Source: Eimeria necatrix (lineage: Eukaryota; Apicomplexa; Conoidasida; Eucoccidiorida; Eimeriidae). From it: a DNA stretch of 64,000 nucleotides. Shown piece after piece: positions 22,430-35,400 of this stretch. Within the stretch, counting starts at the first letter, position 1. Every line of letters starts with the position of its first letter. Made by a program: the position numbers and the translations under genes. Below the pieces are notes generated by a model. The model worked only from the letters and a program-made list of their open reading frames with translations, searched no databases and was not told where the DNA came from. The stretch spans positions 1-64,000 of the forward strand of contig NW_013652540.1 in the NCBI RefSeq assembly GCF_000499385.1, given 5' to 3'.

Positions 22430-24022
22430 TGCTGGATGTGCCCAGCAGCTACAGAGACCAGAACGTCCACGTGTTAATTTCGAGCGGCGCTTTTGTGGTT
22501 CCCTGCCCCAACGGGGGTTGGCGGCTGAAGTTAGTTTTGTTTTATTTTTTCTTTTTTCTTTTTTCTTTTTTTAATTTATTTCTTTTTCTTTGCTTTTCAT
22601 TTGTGTCCCTCGAGCTGCTTCTTGCTTCTTTTTTAGCTGCGCCAGGCGGGCCCGTCTTTTTGCTTTTATTTTGGGTCTCTCTTGTGTCTCTTTTGCTTCC
22701 GTGTGTCTCTGCTTTGCTGCTGCTGCTGCTGCTGCCCTTTGCCTGCTGCTGCTGCTGCCTGGGGCCTGTTGCTGCTGCTGCTGCTGCTCGTCTTGTTGCT
22801 TCAGCTGGTCTCTTTCGCGGACTTGGTCTCCACCGCGCCCTTTCTTTTGCTTTTTCTGCTTTTCCTCTTTTTAGATTTAATTGGTTTGCTTTTCATGTTT
22901 TGTTTTTCCTTTTTGGACTTGCTGCTGCTTTGCTGCAGGCGAGACGCCCTCAGCTGCTTTTTGGAAGTGGTGAAGGAGAAGCTGCCGCACTTGGTGGTTA
23001 TATTTGGGCCCATAGTTTCATCTTTGAACCTGCAGCAGCCTCAGCCTGCCCGTGCTGCTGCAGCTGCTGCTGGGTCTGCTGCTGCTGCTGCTGCTGTGTC
23101 CGCGGCTGTCGCGGACTGCCGCTGCGCCTCGCTGCTCCAAGTGCCCGAACTTACTCTCGCCTATGAAGAGTTCTTCCAAAGCATTTCTGCTGCTGCTTTG
23201 GGTCTCTCGTCTCATTTTATTTTAGTTCCGAGCACGAGAGATGCGCTGCACCCGGAGCCGCTGCCGCAGCCCCCATACTTGCTGCCCTGGCAGCAGCAGA
23301 ACCCGCAGCAGCAGCAGCAGCAGCAGCAGCACCAGACTTGCCCCCATAATGTCCACCTAGTTGAAAACCCTTGTGCGCTGCAAGTCAACGACGTGCAGCT
23401 GCTCTTCACCACAGCAGACCCTCTGGCAGAGGTGGCGGGCGAGGTGCTGGCAATGCCCGGCGCGCTGCAGCAGCAGCAGCAGCAGCAGCAGCCAGCAGCA
23501 GCTGCTGCATCGGCTGCAGCAGCTGCTGCAGCTGCTGCAGGTAAGGCCCCACAGCCCGCGTATGGACGCGCTGAACAACTCTGCCAAGGACTGCTGCGGC
23601 AGGCAACTCTCTTCCCCCGAGGCAGCAGCCCCCGAGTGCCCATTGATGCCTCGCGGCTGCTGCCAGTAATGTTTGAAGCAGCAACTGTTCCGGACATCTT
23701 TTGCTTCCCCTCTCCCACTTTGCTGCAGCTAGCGAGGCCGAAGGGGGGCCAGGAGGCTGCGGGGGCTGCGGGGGGTGCTGCAGCTTGTGTGGCGGACGGG
23801 CGGGTCTTTATTTCCCACTTCGCTGGCGGCGCTGCTGCTGCTGCTGCTGCTGCAGCAGCAGACAGTGTCCGGCTCACAAATGTATTTATTAAACCTCCAG
23901 TGGTCAAGGGGGAAGCAGCGGAAAGCAGCAAAGAGGAGCTGAGCCTCAGCGAGCGGGTAACAGTTACCCATGCTGTATATACACCCCGCGGGCCCCACGT
24001 AGCAGCTCTTGGCCTTTCCTAA
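19689..24022 (+). CDS. POLA2: DNA polymerase alpha subunit B (primase-associated B subunit)
   Basis: Six exons: 19689-20061, 20382-20452, 20819-21061, 21709-21954, 22219-22529 and 22939-24022, about 775 residues with all phases compatible. The B subunit tethers DNA polymerase alpha to primase and the replisome; its phosphoesterase-like fold is catalytically dead. Exons 4-6 match the family in order: OB-fold LFPGMVVAVKG, then LLVSSFHCGLPLP, VHVLISSGAFVVPCP, PHLVVIFGPIVSSLN, SHFILVPSTRDALHPEPLPQ, NPCALQVNDVQLLFTTADPL, TVPDIFCFPSPTLLQLARP and VADGRVFISHF. Ala and Gln runs interrupt the core. Introns are GT-AG; acceptors are CTGCAG or CTCAG at the end of CTG arrays. Exons 1-3 (RAGVYRELQQLL, SDILSSKPLLQQKDYA, SDNARMHFALQQQRLQQL) have no diagnostic motif and are joined on phase alone, so the start is uncertain. 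Confidence 0.85.
21220..21515 (+). repeat. AT-rich microsatellites (ATTT and TA)
   Basis: TTTATTTA-type repeats (21230-21345) and TATATA runs (21420-21515) lie in the proposed POLA2 intron 21062-21708. They are the only AT-rich stretch of this length in the repeat-rich half. Confidence 0.85.
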
Positions 24023-24419
24023 GGCAGTTCTTTTATTTAATTCTTTTGAATTCTTACATAACATGTTACCTGAGTGACTGGACTGCGGGGAGAGTTCGGG
24101 CAGGGTCACTATTGGCGAAAAGGCAGCAAAGAGGCTGAGGTGTACAGACACCTGAAACCCCACACGCTCTCCCCATCAACAGCCACGAAGAAAGCAAATA
24201 ACTTCTGCTTTCCACTTTTTTAGAGTTCTCTGGCCCATGAGTTGTGTAGCGCAGACAGGCCAAATAGCTAGCCAAGATAAGAGTAATTAACAGAAATAAA
24301 AATCTAAAAAACAAAAAAAAAGCTCCAACATATGCCAGACAGCCCCGCAGCGCCACACAGCTTGTGCATGCAGCTGCAGTGTAAGGCTTAACTCTCCCCT
24401 CAAGTAGAAGGGGCCGCGC

Positions 24420-24640
24420 GGCTGCTGCCTCAGGCTGCAGCAGCAGCAGCACGAGGCTGCAGCTGCAGCATCCCCAGGCTGCAGCAGCCGGTCCGCTGCC
24501 CCAGGCTGCAGCAGCAGCAGCCTCAGGCTGCAGTAGCAACATCCCGAGGCTGCAGCAGCAACAGCCCCAGGCTGCAGCAGCAACAGCCCCAGGCTGCAGC
24601 AGCAACAGCTGTACTAGCAGCATCCTCGGGCTGCAGCAGC
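24420..24640 (+). repeat. GC-rich minisatellite, unit CCCCAGGCTGCAGCAGCAACAG
   Basis: About ten imperfect 15-22-bp units with the constant core AGGCTGCAGCAGC. It is distinct from simple CAG runs because the CCCCAGG/CCTCAGG spacer is conserved. Frames on either strand are repeat artefacts. Confidence 0.85.
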
Positions 24641-25578
24641 AGCAGCAGGCTGCAGTAGTGGCCGTCTTTTGGAAGTTCTAGAGCAGCTACTGAGGGGCGA
24701 TCTGGCGGCAGCGGCGAACTGCCAGTGGGGAACAGAGCGGGGCTGCTGCAGCAGCTGTTAATATTCTGCTGCTGGCATTATGTTGTGTGGCTCAAGGCGG
24801 GACATTAGCACTTTATTTGCACTATAAAGCATGCAGGCTTTATACCTTAGCCAGCAGCTTCTTTTTGGGGGTCTTTGTTGTTTGCTGCAGGTGTTTCTGC
24901 ATGCACATGGACTACATAGTGCAGCACTGTTTGTGTGGGTTTGCTGCTGCGTTTTGAACAAGCTCTTTCCTCCAGCCTCCACTAGCTTCCGGGCTGCTGC
25001 TGCTAACAGCGACAAATTTCAGATGTATGAGAAGCCCTCGGGCTGGCTGAATCTTCCTGCTGTGGCTTAAGACAACTGCAGCGCCACAAACGGCAAAGAG
25101 GTTTTAGCAGCACGGAAACCCCACCCCAGCCCCCTGCAAGACAGTGTCAATCAGAGTAAGTCAGTTTGTTCATTCTAAAACATTTCATTTTGCTGTTTGT
25201 GGTGCAGTACGAAGTTTTGCTGCAGCTACAGGCAGAAACCACCATGCTGCCACCGAGAACCACTGGTCCACGCTGTGCTTGTCAGAGGCGGCACCCGGGG
25301 TGACTCCAGGCCTCCAAAGTAAGCATCTGCAATTAAACGTTTATAAAATATAATTTTAAAAATTACTTAAATGGCAGTGGCAAATTTACAAAGTGCAGAA
25401 CTTTCATCTCATCGCGTTTAGGCGACGAGGATGCGATGGTCACGCACGGCCCGACCAAATCCTATGATGGTGGAGCTGAAGCAAGCCTGGGATAAAGGCT
25501 GGAAGAAAGGAAACTGCTTGCAGTCGAGACTTAGAATGCAAAAACTTAAGACTTGAAAGACAATTCAACGTTAATTAG

Positions 25579-25586
25579 TGCATGCA
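25579..25586. promoter_or_regulatory. TGCATGCA motif upstream of ferlin
   Basis: Matches the apicomplexan ApiAP2-type TGCATGC motif, about 0.9 kb upstream of the ferlin start codon. Other copies lie at 24365, 24898 and 27404 (the last in ferlin intron 2). Position-based inference only. Confidence 0.3.
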
Positions 25587-26483
25587 GTCTGTCTGAGGAG
25601 AGGTGAGGCTCCGCAGTGTCCGCTGCTGATGAGAAGGGGTCGAGCGCAGTATCTGGCCCTACAATGCTACGTTGGTACAGTATTCAAAGGCTGTAATATT
25701 AAATGTTATGAATAAAATGCATAATTGGAGAGGTATTAGTAAAAGAAACATGGCTGCTGCTGGGTGCTGTGCAGATAGGCCAGGGTTTGGGGCTGGCAGT
25801 GTCACTGGTGCAGCCAGTGGTCGCGCGCACACCCAGAGACACAGAAGTTCTTCTTTGCAGAACATGACAATAACGACAATAACTAAAATGCATTTATATG
25901 AGTTTATTGGATGATTTTGACGCTGATAGATGCCTGTGCATCTATGTGTAGGTTGCTGGGAAGCCCATGTAGGGGCCAGGGTGGGCTTAGCTCACTACAT
26001 CGAGCCCAGCAGCGCTTGCGTGCTGCCGAGCGCGGCGGCTCCTGAGGCAATTTCCAGCTAATTTCAGGAAGGAAATTGAGGCTAATTATGTGCTATTTAT
26101 CAGTTTTAATTCCTTGGCAAGTTATCACGCGTGTCTGTAGAGTAGACTTCCAACTTTCCCCGGGTGGGCCGCGCAGCACCGAACACTGGGAGGCCCAGTG
26201 GCCCATGACCATTGACCCCCCGTTCTCTCTACGTTCTAGTGGCTCTCTTTATTTTTTTCAAAGACTCTGGGCTGCATTCGTCAGCAGTGGGCTGTTGAGG
26301 TGCCTCAAGTTGTCTTGTTTCTGCCTTGGTTCGGTGGGGCTCTGCGGGATGGCAGGAGCGCCTTGAGGCGCTCCATTTTCTGCATCTAGGGGTAACCAGT
26401 GGTCTTTTTGATTCAAAATCGGAGCAGAATGCAGCCAAGAGGTGCTCGCCTCGCTGTCTACGGATTAGAGACTCACGGACACG

Positions 26484-29334
26484 ATGAAGAAGCAATTCAG
26501 CGTTGGCTTCACGATACACGAAGCCCTAAACCTCGTGCGAGAAAGAGGCCGCCCTATTGACCCCCTTGTAGTCGTTCGCTGCTGCGGCAGAGAATACAGA
26601 TCCGAAATTAAGTTCGCGAAAGTCAATGTCGTTTCTTGGGATGAGTCCCACACCTGGACCGACATAGAACTTACCTCAGACGTGAGCCTCCACAAGGCCA
26701 CGAGGCTCAAAACCCTTTATTCTAAATCAAAAATTGTAACTTCTTAAACATTCAAAAGGAAGAACTCACTTTGGATGCAGCCGAGACACTGCAGCCTTTG
26801 AACTCTATTCCGGGAGTGGGCCTCAGAACAGCACGGCATTCGCCTTCTGGAGGGGAGGAAACCCAGTTTTATAAAGCAAACAATTACTTTTTTGTGCATT
26901 ACATGTTTAATGTGCGAGTTTTGAGGCAGTTCTGGCAGTTTTGGTGGGCTTTGTGAAGGTCTGAGCTTCTTTGTTTGAGTCGGGCTGGTTAAGCTCGTGC
27001 TGCAGCGGGTGTTCGCGTTGCTGCTGCTGTTGCATTTGCCGAAGATTTTGCTGCTGCAGCTGCGGTGTCTGCTGCTCGCAGGAGTGGGCGAAGTCCTTCA
27101 TAGAATTCGAAGTTCAGGCCGCCAACGCTTTCTGGCGGAACACGACTATAGGCCTCGTGGCTCTGCAGCTTTCGCTCGTTCAGAAACGCAAAACCCATAA
27201 AATAAAGAAGTCGCTGCCACTGCAGAGCCCAGATGGAGCGGATTTGCACGTAAGGAGCCGAAACTGAAGGGCCAGCCATTGTGCTAGCATTGTTTCAAAT
27301 GCGATTCTGGAATTCACTTTCAATTGGGGGGTATCGAATTCCTCTACGGGCACCCACGCGCATAAATGGATATGCGTATATACGCGAATATGCATGTTTT
27401 GACTGCATGCATGGTCTATTGCTCTTCCACGTTACGCACATAGCGAGCGCACACAAAAGGGATGGTAGAGTATTGTTGGATGGAAGCTGAAAGGGAGTTG
27501 ATGAATCATAATTCGCATGCATGTTGTCACTTTACAAACTATTTTCAGGGTTCCTTGCGGGTCACCGTGTTTGCTTGCGGCCCCGGCGAGTCTCCCCCAA
27601 GCCCGGGTGAGGAGCTCGAGGATTCTGATGACGAAGATCAGGGCTTGATAGATGACCTGCGAAATGTTGTAATTGACAACAACCGTAAGCCTGACTTTTT
27701 CCACCCCCTTGGGCCTGCTCAGGCCAACAGTGTTAGCTTTCTAGACCCCCGGAAATATCTGCTTCTCGCACTTTTTCTGACTGTTGATGCTGCTGCTTCG
27801 TCCCCTGTGCTGCTCTGAGAAAGTGGAAGAGGATCGTGGGCAGCAAGCATTTCGTTCTACTGAGGCGGGTAGTTTTGGTGCATTTTTCTGCTTTTCTACC
27901 GAATTCAGAGGACCTTATTCGGGGGGAAGGTTGCAGGCCATACAATGTCTACGTGACGATTCACCGTCTGGAGGACGTCCCGCCCGCTTCCAAAGGTAAT
28001 GGGGTTCGAATGATTTTACGATTTTGCATTTATGCAGATAATTTATATTGAATAAGAGCTCTGTGTTTTTGTTTGTACGTATGCATGGCTACGTGTGAAT
28101 GTAGATCCTTGGCATGTACATGCATGTTTGTGTGCATTGCATTGTTCGTGACAGGAGAGCCTAAGTAAGCTGTGCCAATATGAGTATTCTGGAGGCATTA
28201 CTGCGGGCGGATATTTTTGTGGTGTGCGTATAGGTCTGAGGGATCCTTTTGTTGTCTGCGAATTCGCTGGTTGTCGCGTACGAACGGTAAGCTTTTAGAG
28301 CTTCTGCTGCTGCTTGGCATCAGTGCTGCACAGTGAGCCAGAGTAGCGGCCACGACTACTCTTATGGATTTTGTTGTCTGGATTGGCAGGCTCAAGCGCG
28401 AGCCACGAGCTCTTATACCTTCAACGAATGCTTCCGCATTCCAGTGCTGACTCCAGTTCCGGAAGACACAATATTAGTCAAAGTGTGGGACTGGAACTTC
28501 ATGAGCGCGGATGAACTTTTGGCAGTGGTGAGGCATCATTGGCTCCGTATTTTCCACCCCAAGAATTTTCGCCACTCAAAATGAGTATGTGACACACGAA
28601 GCTTGCATTGAACAGAATTTTCGGTGAATTGTATGTGGCAAATCCGTATAGGGCCGTATTTCGTTTTCGGAGTTGAGATCGCGTCACATTCTTCCTCGGT
28701 AAGACTGGCGGCGAACACTTTGCGCTTGGAGTAGTGATACTGCAGTGGGCTGAAGCATAAATCAGAGCCCCTTAATGCCATGCAGTGACGAAATCATTTC
28801 ATGTATAAGTCAGAGACTGTGCACTGCTGGGTGTAGGTGGTTCAACTTTTACGGGTTTGATGTTGGGGAGATCCCTAACTTCAGCGAGGTCATCGCCCAA
28901 AGCGGCAAATTGATTCCTTGCACTTACATGGGTAGGCTGCTGCTGAGTGCTCGGGCAGAACGGCTAAACAAAGATGCCGAGCTGCTGGCGGCCCACTCAG
29001 TGGCAGCTGCACCATACGAAGACCCGCGATTGATTCCTATTTTGATATTTTCGGACGTTTACGAGGTCAGACTTGGGCAAAGAACACCAGTCTCCACTGC
29101 ATCCGGTTAAACGAACGTTATTGACGCCACCGAGATTAGGAACGAGCCTTGTTTGTTATCTGGTTTGTTCATTGTTCATCTCCAGGTCCAAGGTGCTCCG
29201 GGTGACAAAGTGTACGTCGAAGTCTCTTGTGGGCCCATCAAAGAACGAACACGTTGGGTGGCTGGTGGGTACTGCATTATATAGAGTTTCCTTCAAGCAT
29301 GTGTATGCATCTGTGAAGTGTGCCTTCCATACAA

Positions 29335-29410
<76 letters not shown>

Positions 29411-32400
29411 CTACATATAATTATATTGGCACGTGCATTTAAATATAGATGCGTACATTACGTAGAGGTATCTGTATAAATATATACCTTTATGCTTCAT
29501 TGCTCATCGTTCACAGGGGACTCTGTAAAGAAGCGCGAACGTGAAATGGGAGAAGCTCCCTCTGCCGTGGCTGCTGCCCTGGAAGGAGCAAAGGGGATGG
29601 CAAATTATTTCCTTGGAGCCAAGCCTGAAGGGCAAGACCATTTCGTCTTTACCCCAGTAGATGGTCGCATACCGGAGCTTCGCATGGCAGTGAGCCTGGC
29701 GTATGCACGTGGTTCCTACACACACATTTGGATTCCATTCAAGTGATGCTTAAGCGCGTGCTTTCCAGGCTTTCGATATGTAGCATCACAGTCGCCACTG
29801 TTGCTAGTGCTGGGGAAGGTCATCACTTTTTGGGGGTTAAGTGCTGCAGCATTTAAAGAAGGTAAATTGGTTTTTGCTGTCGCCAGGTGCCGGATGATGA
29901 GAAGCAACAGTGGGACGTCATTATCAGCGTCTACGCAAAGGGAATTTCCAAGAACATGCCTCATCCAACGCGTGTGTCTTACCAGCGAATGCCGTAGGTT
30001 TCTCATTTTTCCAAAAACTACTGAGAAAGGCTCATCCGCGTTCCAAATGCAATATTACATTATGTACACTACAGCAAGGCTAAACGCCAGTCTTAGACTA
30101 AAGGTTTGAGCTAACAGCCGCACAGCCTCAAGGACCTGCTCCGCTAAGGGCTGAGAATGCGGGGAAGCTGAGGGCTTCCCTGTTGCCATGTTCATGCAAC
30201 TGCCGGTTGCAAGTTTGAGTATGCGGATGCATTCAGACTGGCTAACGTTCCTCTCTACGTACAGAACAATCCTCGTGCACCTGTTTGGGTGCCGCTGCAC
30301 CCGATGCCGCATCTTTCCGGCCTGCAGGCTCCCTCTGCGGTTCTCATGACGTTAGAAAAAGCAAAGAGTGAAGCAGCAGCTAGAACGAAGTGAGACTACT
30401 GTGGCTGCTAGCCACTGCAGCGGCAACGTGAGCAGCGAAGTCGCGTCCCTTTCTGAGACATATTGAGCGCAACATGTAGTCTCTTTGATCGTGATGCAGG
30501 CGCAAGCACGTTGTTGCTGCGGAATATCTGCTGCGGGCCTATATATACACTGCCCGCAAAATTTCATCTCCTAGCGGCGCTCTCCCGAATCCAATCGTTC
30601 AGGTGAGCCCACGAACCGCCTTCGCATTTTCATTTATCCCCGTCCTAAAGTGCATTACTTATGGCAGGCCTTCATAAAGTGTAAAAAATAGCAAGTGTTT
30701 ACTTCCGTGAAAATTCCAGAAGCAGGGAAGTCCAGCAGTTCCCCCATGGTATCTTGAAAATTCCTCGCTAGACCCCATTTTTGGGTACAGAGTAAATGCT
30801 CCCATAGAGCTTGCGGGAGTCATGCGGAGAATGTTGGTGGTTGAATAGGTGACATGCGCTGGAGTGACAAAGGAAACGGAACCGTGTGAAGCCACTTCCA
30901 ATCCGGTCTTTATGGAGTGTTTGCACTTGGAGTTGAGACTAATGGTGAGTTTGTTACTCCATGACTGTATTCATTCCCTGAATGCACCTTCACAACAGCG
31001 TGTAAGAACCGGTGTAGACAGACACCTTCGCATAAAAGCCATGATGCCGACAGGAGAGCTGTTTTTTGGGTAAATTTTTCTCCTTGTCTTTCTGCACATT
31101 CCTTCAGACGGATACAACTACGCGTCTCCCCACAGTTGTTCCTATAGTCACCAGCTTATTCGATGACCGCTCTTGGGGCCGTCAGCTTCTTGGCAGAGCT
31201 GTCTGTCACTACGATAGACTGAGGGGAAAGCTCAAGGTAAGTTTGCGGATTTTTATGTGCCATATTGTTAACTCTTCGCGCACAACAAGGGATGCATATG
31301 GCCATGTGCAGTAGTGTTGGGCTTGCTGCTGTGTTTGAAAACGGCGTTGCAGCCTGGGGAAATTCCTGCAGTCGCTGAACCTAGGTGGATCAAGCTCAAG
31401 GGAGGGCAGCGGCTAAATAAGCACCGTGGAGATATCCTCGTTTGTTTTGAACTTATTCGCAAGAAGGATGCGGAGGTACTGCCTGCGTACCCAATGAGGC
31501 CTCTAGTTTGCATGTGCAGGCTTACTCTTTCCTGTCTAAATTTGCGGGATTTAATTCTAGCTCCGAAAGGTAAGCGTGGTTCTGGCTCATATATGGCCAG
31601 TATGCTTGTGCACAGTCGATTTCACCCGATCTTAGGATGAGCTTTTTCTTCTTGTTTACCGGCAGCTGTGTTCTTGCTGTCACACTGCGGCTCTTACAGG
31701 TCGTCTTATCGATTTTGATAAGATAGTTAGGGAAGATTTCGAAGGTTTAAGGCGCGTCCGAAACCCGGTTTTGCTCATATCGATTCCATCATTTGGGTCT
31801 GTAGGGCGCGATAGAACCAGTATGACACTTCAGTACGAGAGGAATGCGGATGGAGACCCAAGTGTACGTCGGTGGATCTCATAGTAGCTCCGGTATTTGT
31901 GTTCTAAGCCGCGCAGCAGTGGCCGAAGCATGCTTTTTCTGTACTACATCTGTACTATGCTAAAGTGACGCAGAAGTCGTTGGCAGCTGCTTATTTTTGG
32001 TGCCTGTGGCTCGTGAGGTCATATTGTACGGTACAGGCTCCCAACAGGAGGTGGTCGAACGGCCCATATGAAAGCTTCGACATTTTGAAGGTAGCTGCAA
32101 TAGATGTTGACATTCCGGAAGACCCCATTTTCGACCCCATGCTCACGATCCAGGTGCGCAAAGTACTTCATTACTTTCACTGGTGCACGTGGTTCTTTTG
32201 AATGCTTTTGAAGATAGTTGTCTAATTTCTTTCTAAACTGATGAGCCGAGTCTCGAGTGAAGGAGTGGCAGTGGCATTGGAGACGAGTGTGTAAATTTTC
32301 AAACTCAGGTTTATGACAGAAAAGTAAAGCCCAAATACTTCATTGGGCAATTCACCTTATCCTTGATTCCATTGATGCCGTGGATAGCCGATGTAGAGGC

Positions 32401-35400
32401 AGCACTTGACGACGTGCGTCCTTCACGAGATTATGAAGACTCGATTGACTTAAAAAAAATCGGTAAGTTAAAGTCTACGTTGGCACGCACGCTGCTTGCA
32501 TATTGAAAGCAGATAGCAACTCAAACATCACATGTCATACTCTTTCAATTCTGCCATTTGACGTCTCTTAAGGTTCATCCCTAGTACCCGTGGTGTCTTT
32601 GAGGCTCCAGGCGGCATCATGCGTGGGAGCAAAGGGAAAAACCGGCGGGGGTTCAGCACAGCGAATGTTGTCCTCGAAGCAATCAGCGCAGCAGACCGAG
32701 AAGTTGCGGAGGCAAACCAGTCTCACTACTTGTATCACGTAGGAGTTTTGAAGTATGATCCAGGGGCAGAGGTGAGCGCATTTATCAACTGCTTGATGCC
32801 AACTGCTGTCTGTTCGTGCCAAGCATGACGCAGCTTTAATAGCTTCCTTTTGAATGTGGGGCTGTTCGTGGCATGCCCTGCCTAAAGGGAAAACTTTCGG
32901 ATGAAAGGAGGTGGCCTAGGGGAGCTGCCCGCAGATCAAGATGTCGAGGCTGCATGCAGAGCCGTGCCACACGCTTCGCATAGGAACGAAGCCATTACAT
33001 ACAAAGAACCTGCCCAGCTCAGCTGCAGCCAGAATGACGTGCGCAGTTTTTGTTGTTTTCCTGGACGTTACGCATCACATAATTGTTATTATTTTACTCT
33101 GTAGGGTGTGGCATCTCTATGGCTCTATCCGGACTCTTTGCCGAAGCTCCTCGTTCAGTCTTATGCTCTGCCGTCCGACCGGCCAGTTCTTCTGGCCAGC
33201 AGCATGTTTTCCCTGAATGTGTTTATTCCATCGAAGTAAGTTTGAACGAAGCCATGTGGAAATTTCCCCCGCTCAATTCACGCCAATCAATTTCGAGAGC
33301 TTTAAGCTTTTCCTAGCACGTCTCTATATGTTACACCGTGACATACACATGCACATTTACGCGCACCCCTCACTGCGCTTTGGAAGTGTAGCTAGTCTCT
33401 GGACTTCTCGTTTGCTTCTCTGCAGGTTCGTCTTGTGCGCCGAGGGAAAGCGCGCCGCCGAGAAGAAGACAAAGGAGCAATTTCAGCGCCCTTCGGTTGA
33501 GTCAACTGTCGAGACCTTTCTGATCGATGTTGATTTCCCTCCAGACCCTCTTAAGAAGAAAGCCATGGGACAGACGCAACTCACAGGTTCAGTCAAATTT
33601 TTTGTGGACCTTACTCACAATGGTGAGCTCAAATCCATATGGCTTCAGCTCCTTTTACCAATACGCTTCTTATTGACTCATTGCAAGGACATGCCACCGA
33701 ACTGTGATGCCTACACTGCCGGTGTTTACTCAGGAGAGCCGTCGCAGCACGTCGATCAAACTGTTGTACCGTGGGCGCTGAACGAGTCGCGCCTCCGAAA
33801 GCATTTTAGAGGGGAAGAGGCCTACCCAAAAATGATTAAGATCCGCGTATATGTCATTCGTGCCATTAATGTCCATTTGGTCAAAGGGATGACAGTAGCA
33901 AACCCGTACCTCGTATTCTCGATCGGGAAAACGAAGGTGAGACTGCAGCGTATTGCCTTGGGTGGCTCTTGTTCGGAAGAAGCAGTTTAGTTACAACTCC
34001 GTTTTAAACACATTGAAAGGAGCCTTTGAGACTTCTACATGGCAAATGGCCTTGATTTCTGCTCTACAATGCTGCACGGACAGGATTGTGTGTTCTTACT
34101 TGTTTACCTTTGCGCTCTTGCTCTCAGAGCACACACGTAGATAGCCTGGTGAAATATTTTTCTTTGCCTTGCCTTTTCAGATGCCATTTCGTGCTGAAAA
34201 TAAGCCCGGAACGCTAAATCCAGACTTTTTCACCATGTGGGAAAGGGATGTTGCATTCCCTGATGAGTCTCGCTTAGAGATTAGTGTGTGGAGCGCACAT
34301 GAAAAGCTGCTGCAGCAGGTGGACGACATATTCTTGGGGAGCACTGTAATTGACTTGGAACAGAGGTGAGATAGTTTTCACTAGAAATTACGCAAACGCA
34401 GAGGGAAGAAACTCAAGTGCTTCAACATTGTTTTCACGACTTCAGGACCATACCGCTTCCATGGCCTGTGGTAGCCTTTGGCTGAGAAAGAGGCTCAGCT
34501 CTGCTTTTGGGTGTTTGAATAGGAGCAGTTTATCGGGAGTGCTTCCAAAGGGCTGCCCTAAACCAGTCGTGTATTTTTGCCTCAGGTGGTTTTCAAAGGA
34601 GTGGCAAACGTTTATGAAGAAAAATGAAGTGCCTATGGAGTATCGACCTTTAACAAGACGACCGCACGGTAATGTGACGGGGAGCCTTGAGATGTGGGTG
34701 GAGATGATGGACTCACAGAAGGCAGGCAGGGTCCCTCGGTTCAACCTCCAGAAGCCATCATCAACTGATATTGAGATTCGGTAGGAAGTTCGCTTGCTAT
34801 AAGCTCCGTAAACAGGCCAGTTTGCTGCCTTGACGCGCATCGTCTCCACTTATTAAGTTGTTGCCTTCAGAATTTTCCAAAGAATAGATACGATATCAGC
34901 TTGCTTTTTGGGCCCCGCAGGGTTGTTCTCTGGGGCTGTCGAGGGCTCCACTTCAAGCACTTAGGTTCGAAAAAGGAAACAGTCGACGCTGTACTGAGGT
35001 GCACAATGGACTGCACAAAGTATCAAGGCCCACAGCCATTGCTGCAGAGCACAGACGTTCACTATTACTCGAAGACAGGGGCTGCAATTTTCAACTGGCG
35101 CGTTGTATATTCGCGTGTAGCAGCGCCAGTAAACTCCTGTATTCTTCAGATATCTGCTTACGACTTCCGCAACATTGGGGAATCGCCATTTATTGGAGAG
35201 GTATTTTTTCCTTTCCTGATTCTTGATGCCATCTTGTGTGTGTGTGAGTGCATTAACATCTACATCACGCACATACTGATGTCCTTATATATGTGTGATA
35301 CACCCACAAACATTAGTAATCTACTTATCTGCATGAATGGAAGCAAAGTTGCATCCATGCGCATGGCATCACGAAGAAAAAATGCCAATTTGGTGCATGC

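Larger units (their letters stand above)
24023..26483. other. Boundary zone between repeat-rich and repeat-poor halves
   Basis: Starts with POLA2 3' flank, a palindrome-family relative at 24136-24153 (GAGGTGTACAGACACCTG) and a minisatellite (24420-24640). The last dense CTG/CAG signal is near 24,760. From there composition becomes ordinary. A possible plus-strand exon after a CTGCAG acceptor (24890-25069) ends in a protein-like KFQMYEKPSGWLNLPAV, but I cannot assign it. The final kilobase is presumably ferlin promoter. Confidence 0.5.

Noticed and set aside
22530..22938. Phe/Leu-rich frame upstream of the last POLA2 exon
   Set aside because: It is T-rich intron: GTTAGT donor and CTGCAG acceptor join conserved POLA2 motifs in phase.
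23540..23556. GTAAGG donor-like site in the last POLA2 exon
   Set aside because: The nearest acceptor gives a 16-nt intron; conserved motifs continue in the same frame.
29073..29420. ORF ending in Ile-Tyr repeats
   Set aside because: Runs into an (AT)n microsatellite in a ferlin intron.
33624..33689. Extra ferlin intron (GTGAGC...CAAG)
   Set aside because: Donor and acceptor phases do not match, and the frame is open through it.
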